Positions 60,690 to 64,000 of a stretch of 64,000 nt of DNA are shown here, one piece after another. The stretch covers positions 47,150 through 111,149 of the forward strand of contig JALUWX010000002.1 of NCBI GenBank assembly GCA_027019265.1, given 5' to 3'. Positions within the stretch are counted from its first letter, which is position 1. The number at the start of each line of letters is the position of its first letter. The stretch comes from Phycisphaerales bacterium. Lineage in GTDB: Bacteria > Planctomycetota > Phycisphaerae > Phycisphaerales > UBA1924. The position numbers and the translations under genes are program-made. The notes beneath the pieces are model-generated. The model was not told where the DNA came from. It ran no database searches and saw only the letters and a list, made by a program, of their open reading frames with translations.

Positions 60690-60969
60690 CGGTGGTCTCC
60701 TTGGTGCGGAGTGCGCGGGGCGATTCGAGTCGCGCGGTGGTGGGGTGATTGCTGAGTGACACGAGCAGGTTGGTGAGCGCGAGGCGCTGCGCGCCGAGGC
60801 GCGTCCGAGCGACGACGAGGGAGCCGAGCTCGAGGAGTCGTTCCCGTCTCGGGGTCGTGGTGGTGGCGCGTGGGCGCAGGACGAGGGCTGCTGGGGAGTT
60901 GCGTTGATCGTCGTACTCGAGGGCGTAGTCCCCTCCGGGTCCGAGTCTGAGTAGTGCTGCTTGTGTCAT
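60487..60969 (-). CDS. Possible small gene upstream of and overlapping lexA
   Basis: From ATG 60969 a frame reads MTQAALLRLGPGGDYALEYDD with codon use like real genes up to the lexA start, but it then runs 200 nt inside lexA in another frame. No family is recognised. It may be a real short protein with a stop lost or a leader artefact of high GC. Confidence 0.3.
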   Translation of the reverse strand: MTQAALLRLGPGGDYALEYDDQRNSPAALVLRPRATTTTPRRERLLELGSLVVARTRLGAQRLALTNLLVSLSNHPTTARLESPRALRTKETTDESHPQAAPHSPAYPRFTDSPWLFPDHARARRRDRGLQGDSLRTRRSTHQKGRPRQGSQQGSLFVDC

Positions 60970-61260
60970 TGGTGGATGTCCGTGTGCTCGTGTCTTGATT
61001 GATCGTGAGATCGAGCGCGACGGGTGTCGCTGTTGTCGCTCGATGTCTTCTCTTTGATCGGGTCCAGAGCATGTCGGATCACACCAATTTTGTCGAGGAT
61101 GTTTGGTGTAAGATAGGCGATCACAGGCCGGACGGCAAGCCCAAAGCCCTGATGCACAAGGATTTTGCGTTCGGATGATCGGTTTTGGACCCCCCGAACA
61201 CGCTCAGAATCGGGCGCAGAAGTTGCCGAATCGGGGTTCGGGTCCGTGTTCGGGGTTTGG

Positions 61261-62427
61261 TTATCGGGTGCGCTGGAAGTTCGCGCCCGCTCGGGTGATG
61301 CGCCCCTGGATCTCGAGAAGGGTGGCTTTGGCTCGGATCTGTGCGGGGGACATGGCGAGGGATTCGGCGAGTTGGTCCGCGGTTTGGGGTTCGGAGAGGG
61401 CTTCCAGGAGGCGCTGGGATTCGGGGTCGAGCGGGGGGAGTGGCTCGGGATTGTGTGATTGAGGGGCGGGAGCACTCTGATTTGTGTGATTGGAGGAGCG
61501 CTGGGGGGTGTGTGCTCGGGTTTGGGACGATCGTTCGAGGATCTCGATGATCTGGCTCGGGTCGGTGACGAGGTGCGCGCCGTCCTGGAGGAGTTTGTTG
61601 GAGCCGGCGGAGGCGCTGGAGTCGATGCGCCCGGGGATCGCGAAGACGTCCCGGTGGTGGTCTTCGACGGCGTGTCGCGCGGTGATGAGGGCGCCGGAGC
61701 GGTGTCCGGCTTCGATGACGAGGACGGCGAGGGAGAGCCCTGAGATGATCCGGTTGCGCGCGGGGAAGTTGTCGGCGCTGGGTGGGGTCTTGAAGGGGAG
61801 TTCGGAGATGACGGCGCCGGCGGAGGATGCGACGCGCTGGTAGAGCTCGGCGTGTTCGGAGGGGTAGGTGTGCGCGAGCCCGCAGCCTTGGACGACGATG
61901 GTGGGGGCGCGTTGGTCGAGGGCGGCGGAGTGGGCGGCGGAGTCGATCCCGCGCGCGCCGCCGGAGACGATGGTGAAACCTGCGGACCCGAGGGTGGAGG
62001 CGAAGCGCCGGGTTTGTTCAGTGCCGTAGATTGTTGAGGAGCGGGATCCGACGATGGCGAGACTGTGGTGGGCGCTGAGGGCTTCGACGGACCCGAGGAC
62101 TTGGAGGATGGGGGGGGCGGCCGGGATGGCTTTGAGTCGCTCGGGGTAGTGGGGAGAGAGGATGGTGAGGAGGTGCGCGCCGGCGGAGGTGATCGAGTCG
62201 AGTTCGTCGTCGGTCTTTGCGACGGCGTTGGGTCTGGATTCGACGATCCGGGTCGCGGTTTGGGACCCGATCCCCTGGATGCGCTGGAGCTGGGCGGCGC
62301 TGGCGCTGAGGACGGATTCGGGGGATCCGAGGGTGTGGAGGAGTCGAGCGATCCGGACGGGGCCGAGCCCGGGGATGAGGGTGAGCGCGAGGAGGGCGCG
62401 TTCGGGATCGCTCGGGGTGTGGGTCAT
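61261..62427 (-). CDS. dprA: DNA processing protein DprA
   Basis: 388 aa. N-terminal helix-hairpin-helix part (LTLIPGLGPVRIARLLHTLG, RIQGIGSQTATRI), Rossmann core with SLAIVGSRSSTIYG, TIVSGGARGIDSAAHSAAL, NFPARNRIISGLS and VIEAGHRSGALITARHA, and a C-terminal winged helix (about 335-388). It loads RecA on incoming single strands during transformation and recombination. The Rossmann core is complete. ATG 62427 is 3 bp after the lipoprotein gene stop, so the two may be co-transcribed. Confidence 0.93.
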   Translation of the reverse strand: MTHTPSDPERALLALTLIPGLGPVRIARLLHTLGSPESVLSASAAQLQRIQGIGSQTATRIVESRPNAVAKTDDELDSITSAGAHLLTILSPHYPERLKAIPAAPPILQVLGSVEALSAHHSLAIVGSRSSTIYGTEQTRRFASTLGSAGFTIVSGGARGIDSAAHSAALDQRAPTIVVQGCGLAHTYPSEHAELYQRVASSAGAVISELPFKTPPSADNFPARNRIISGLSLAVLVIEAGHRSGALITARHAVEDHHRDVFAIPGRIDSSASAGSNKLLQDGAHLVTDPSQIIEILERSSQTRAHTPQRSSNHTNQSAPAPQSHNPEPLPPLDPESQRLLEALSEPQTADQLAESLAMSPAQIRAKATLLEIQGRITRAGANFQRTR

Positions 62428-62430
62428 GGG

Positions 62431-62865
62431 TCAGTCGATGGGGTCGGCGCTTGGTGTCGGGGTGAGGGGCGCGTAGGGCTGTTTCTTGGCGCGTTCGTTG
62501 GCGTCGAGGACGCGCGCGTAGATCTCGATGGGGGTTTCGAGCTCGACCTGGGTGAGGAGTCGTTTGGTGACGATCTGCTGGGTGTACTGGAGGAGGGGGT
62601 CGGGGCGGCGGATGGAAACGAAGACGCGCTTCCCGTCGGGGGTCCGGTCGGTTTCGTCGAGACGGATGGTCCACCCGGGGTTGGGGGCTTGGAAGACGAG
62701 CATGTGGTGGGTTTGGTTCGCGCGGAGCGCCACGGGGGGGGCTTGATCGACTTCGCGCTGGACCTGGTCGTCGTCGGTGAGGAAGCGCGAGACACATCCC
62801 GGGGCGCTGAGGAGCGCTGTGGTGAGGAGGAGTGTGGTGAGGGCTCGGGTGGTGGTGAGCGGCAT
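62431..62865 (-). CDS. Putative lipoprotein
   Basis: 144 aa. Signal peptide of lipoprotein type: TRALTTLLLTTALLSAPGC with Cys at about residue 24 (a slightly unusual lipobox, S-A-P-G-C). The mature part has no recognised domain (HMLVFQAPNPGWTIRLDETDRTPDGKRVFVSIRRPDP) and a proline-rich end. Upstream of dprA on the same strand. Confidence 0.75.
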   Translation of the reverse strand: MPLTTTRALTTLLLTTALLSAPGCVSRFLTDDDQVQREVDQAPPVALRANQTHHMLVFQAPNPGWTIRLDETDRTPDGKRVFVSIRRPDPLLQYTQQIVTKRLLTQVELETPIEIYARVLDANERAKKQPYAPLTPTPSADPID

Positions 62866-62931
62866 TGGGTGGGCTCCGGGGGAGGTGTTCGTGTTCTGGA
62901 TGGTAGCGGATCGGAGCCGGATCCGCGCATG

Positions 62932-63004
62932 AAAAAGGCCCTCTCCCCACCCTGCGCCCCGAGGAGGGGTGGATGGGACGCAGGGGAGGGGTAGGGGAGA
63001 GGGC
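62932..63004 (-). terminator. Strong hairpin terminator, minus strand
   Basis: On the minus strand GCCCTCTCCCCTACCCC pairs with GGTGGGGAGAGGGC and is followed by CTTTTTC. It ends the gene at 63084-63434. The arms are separated by a GC-rich inner region that can form a second stem. Confidence 0.7.
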
Positions 63005-63083
63005 GCGCACAGGAGTACCCACCCGGCTCGAAGCGGGAGGGTTTGGGATGAGGCACCTGCGTTGTGAGAGCGTGGTCCGGGTG

Positions 63084-63434
63084 TCAGGCGATGACGTCGA
63101 GGATCTGTCCCGTGGCGGGGACGATCCGGCGCGATACATCGGTGACGACGCGTTGGACCTTGGGATCGGGCTCGATCGGGGTGACGTCGCCCAGCTTCGT
63201 GAGAAGTGAGGGGCGCGTCGCGCGATCGGCGATCACGGGGGTGACGCTCGGCGCAAGTGACTCATCGGTCCTGAGGACGAGCGAGTCGGCGCAGCGCCGA
63301 GCGTTGATGGATTGGGTGGTGTGTGCGACGCCTGGGTACGTGTCGTGCGCGTCTTTCTGGAAGACGGAACGTCCGTCGCAGCGCGCTGGCTGGGGGACGG
63401 CGTGGTATCGGGATGACACGCAGGTCGGTCGCAT
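63084..63434 (-). CDS. Hypothetical protein
   Basis: 116 aa from ATG 63434 (MRPTCVSSRYHAV); the longer frame upstream is proline/arginine-rich and looks non-coding. No domain recognised. The C-terminal half (PSVTPVIADRATRPSLLTKLGDVTPIEPDPKVQRVVTDVSRRIV) is regular enough to be a protein. A terminator follows. Confidence 0.5.
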   Translation of the reverse strand: MRPTCVSSRYHAVPQPARCDGRSVFQKDAHDTYPGVAHTTQSINARRCADSLVLRTDESLAPSVTPVIADRATRPSLLTKLGDVTPIEPDPKVQRVVTDVSRRIVPATGQILDVIA

Positions 63435-63613
63435 CTTGGTGGTGAGCGATGCGAGCGGCGCGCCGGGGGGGTGTGCCAGACTTTGGGGGCGATAAATGCG
63501 GGGTTTGGGGTCGATGGAGGGGGATCGGGGTCGGGGTCTGGGTGGAACCTCGGTGGGGATGCGCGGGGTGTGGTGTCGGCGCGACAGTCGGGGGTGGGTA
63601 GGATCCACACCTG

Positions 63614-64000
63614 ATGCGCACGGACGACCTGGATTTCGAGCTCCCCGAGGGATTGATCGCGACACGCGCGGCCGATCCTCGGGATTCGTCTCGGTTATTG
63701 GTCGTGTCGAGGTCGGACCCGTCGAGGATGGAGGATCGGGTGTTCTCGGAGCTCCCGGGGCTGCTCGAGTCGGGGGATGTGCTTGTGTTCAATCGCTCGC
63801 GCGTGGTGCGGGCGCGGGTTCGGGGTCGGATGAAGGAGAGTGGGGGGAAGGTGGAGGGGCTGTTCCTGCGGGCGATGGATGATGGGCGCTGGGTGATGCT
63901 GCTCAAGACGAAGCGCGCGCGGGTGGGGAAGGTGGTCGAGCTCTTCGAGGGCGCGGAGGATGGGGTGAGCGGGGTGGAGCTGGAGCTGATTGAACGGTGT
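63614..64000 (+). CDS. queA: tRNA preQ1(34) S-adenosylmethionine ribosyltransferase-isomerase, 3' end outside window
   Basis: The first 129 codons from ATG 63614. N-terminal QueA pattern: RTDDLDFELPEGLIATRAADPRDSSRLLVV, then VFSELPGLLESGDVLVFNRSRVVRARVRG and the beta-rich VEGLFLRAMDDGRWVMLLKTKRARVG. The enzyme makes epoxyqueuosine in tRNA. Typical members are about 340-350 aa, so roughly 215 residues lie beyond the window edge. No frameshift is visible. Confidence 0.93.
   Translation, partial: MRTDDLDFELPEGLIATRAADPRDSSRLLVVSRSDPSRMEDRVFSELPGLLESGDVLVFNRSRVVRARVRGRMKESGGKVEGLFLRAMDDGRWVMLLKTKRARVGKVVELFEGAEDGVSGVELELIERC

Noticed and set aside
62065..62994. 309-codon plus-strand frame opposite dprA and the lipoprotein gene
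   Set aside because: Low-complexity Gly/Glu/Val sequence, antisense to recognised genes.
1..64000. CRISPR array
   Set aside because: No series of regularly spaced identical repeats and no cas-like gene were seen.

Overview
The window suggests a high-GC planctomycete of the Phycisphaerae type. The evidence is GC-type dockerin-like segments (in a PAP2 phosphatase-like protein and inside an RHS protein), a PEP-CTERM-like tail rich in arginine, and housekeeping genes (lexA, dprA, ispD, queA) of matching composition. This is inferred from sequence features only; no search was run.

The window has two parts. From 1 to about 53,460 it is accessory DNA. From 53,461 to the right edge it is an ordinary chromosomal backbone. 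The junction is a tmRNA gene (ssrA, minus strand, 53,461-53,810). A tyrosine integrase runs into the tmRNA 3' end, which is the typical right border of an element inserted at ssrA. No second copy of the tmRNA 3' end was seen, so the left border probably lies outside the window.

Layout of the accessory part. 1-13.4 kb: modules separated by four direct copies of a dispersed repeat of about 73-83 bp: an end fragment of a PD40 propeller gene, an ABC efflux operon with a truncated ECF sigma factor at its head, a PD-(D/E)XK-like / SIR2 / HerA defence cluster, and an ArsR / SRPBCC / DUF1579-like operon. 13.4-20 kb: a RecG-like regulator fragment cut at a repeat copy, a nuclease-like gene, a truncated ArdC-type gene, and an AAA ATPase / subtilisin pair. 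20.5-24 kb: a large serine recombinase and a plasmid-type RepA with possible iterons. 24-31 kb: an RHS/YD-repeat protein with an unrecognised tip domain and a probable membrane immunity protein. 31-38.5 kb: ArdC, small plasmid-type genes, a trypsin-like protease, a decayed HTH gene, DUF6876 and a Fic protein. 38.6-40.8 kb: a CBASS operon (XRE regulator, Cap15 effector, CD-NTase). 41.5-53.5 kb: a mobilisation module (MobC, relaxase, VirD4-like coupling protein, no T4SS channel genes), a VWA/membrane pair, a GlpX-like protein, an excisionase-like protein and the integrase.

Taken together, the left 53 kb looks like a composite mobilisable defence island. It carries at least three recognisable or probable anti-phage/conflict systems (SIR2-HerA, CBASS, AAA-subtilisin), antirestriction functions, a polymorphic toxin locus, two different recombinases and several decayed genes, so it seems to have been built by repeated acquisitions. 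The backbone to the right (PAP2/haloperoxidase-like secreted protein, cysteine desulfurase-like enzyme, IspD, HTH regulator, PEP-CTERM-like protein, LexA, DprA, lipoprotein, QueA) shows no sign of disruption.
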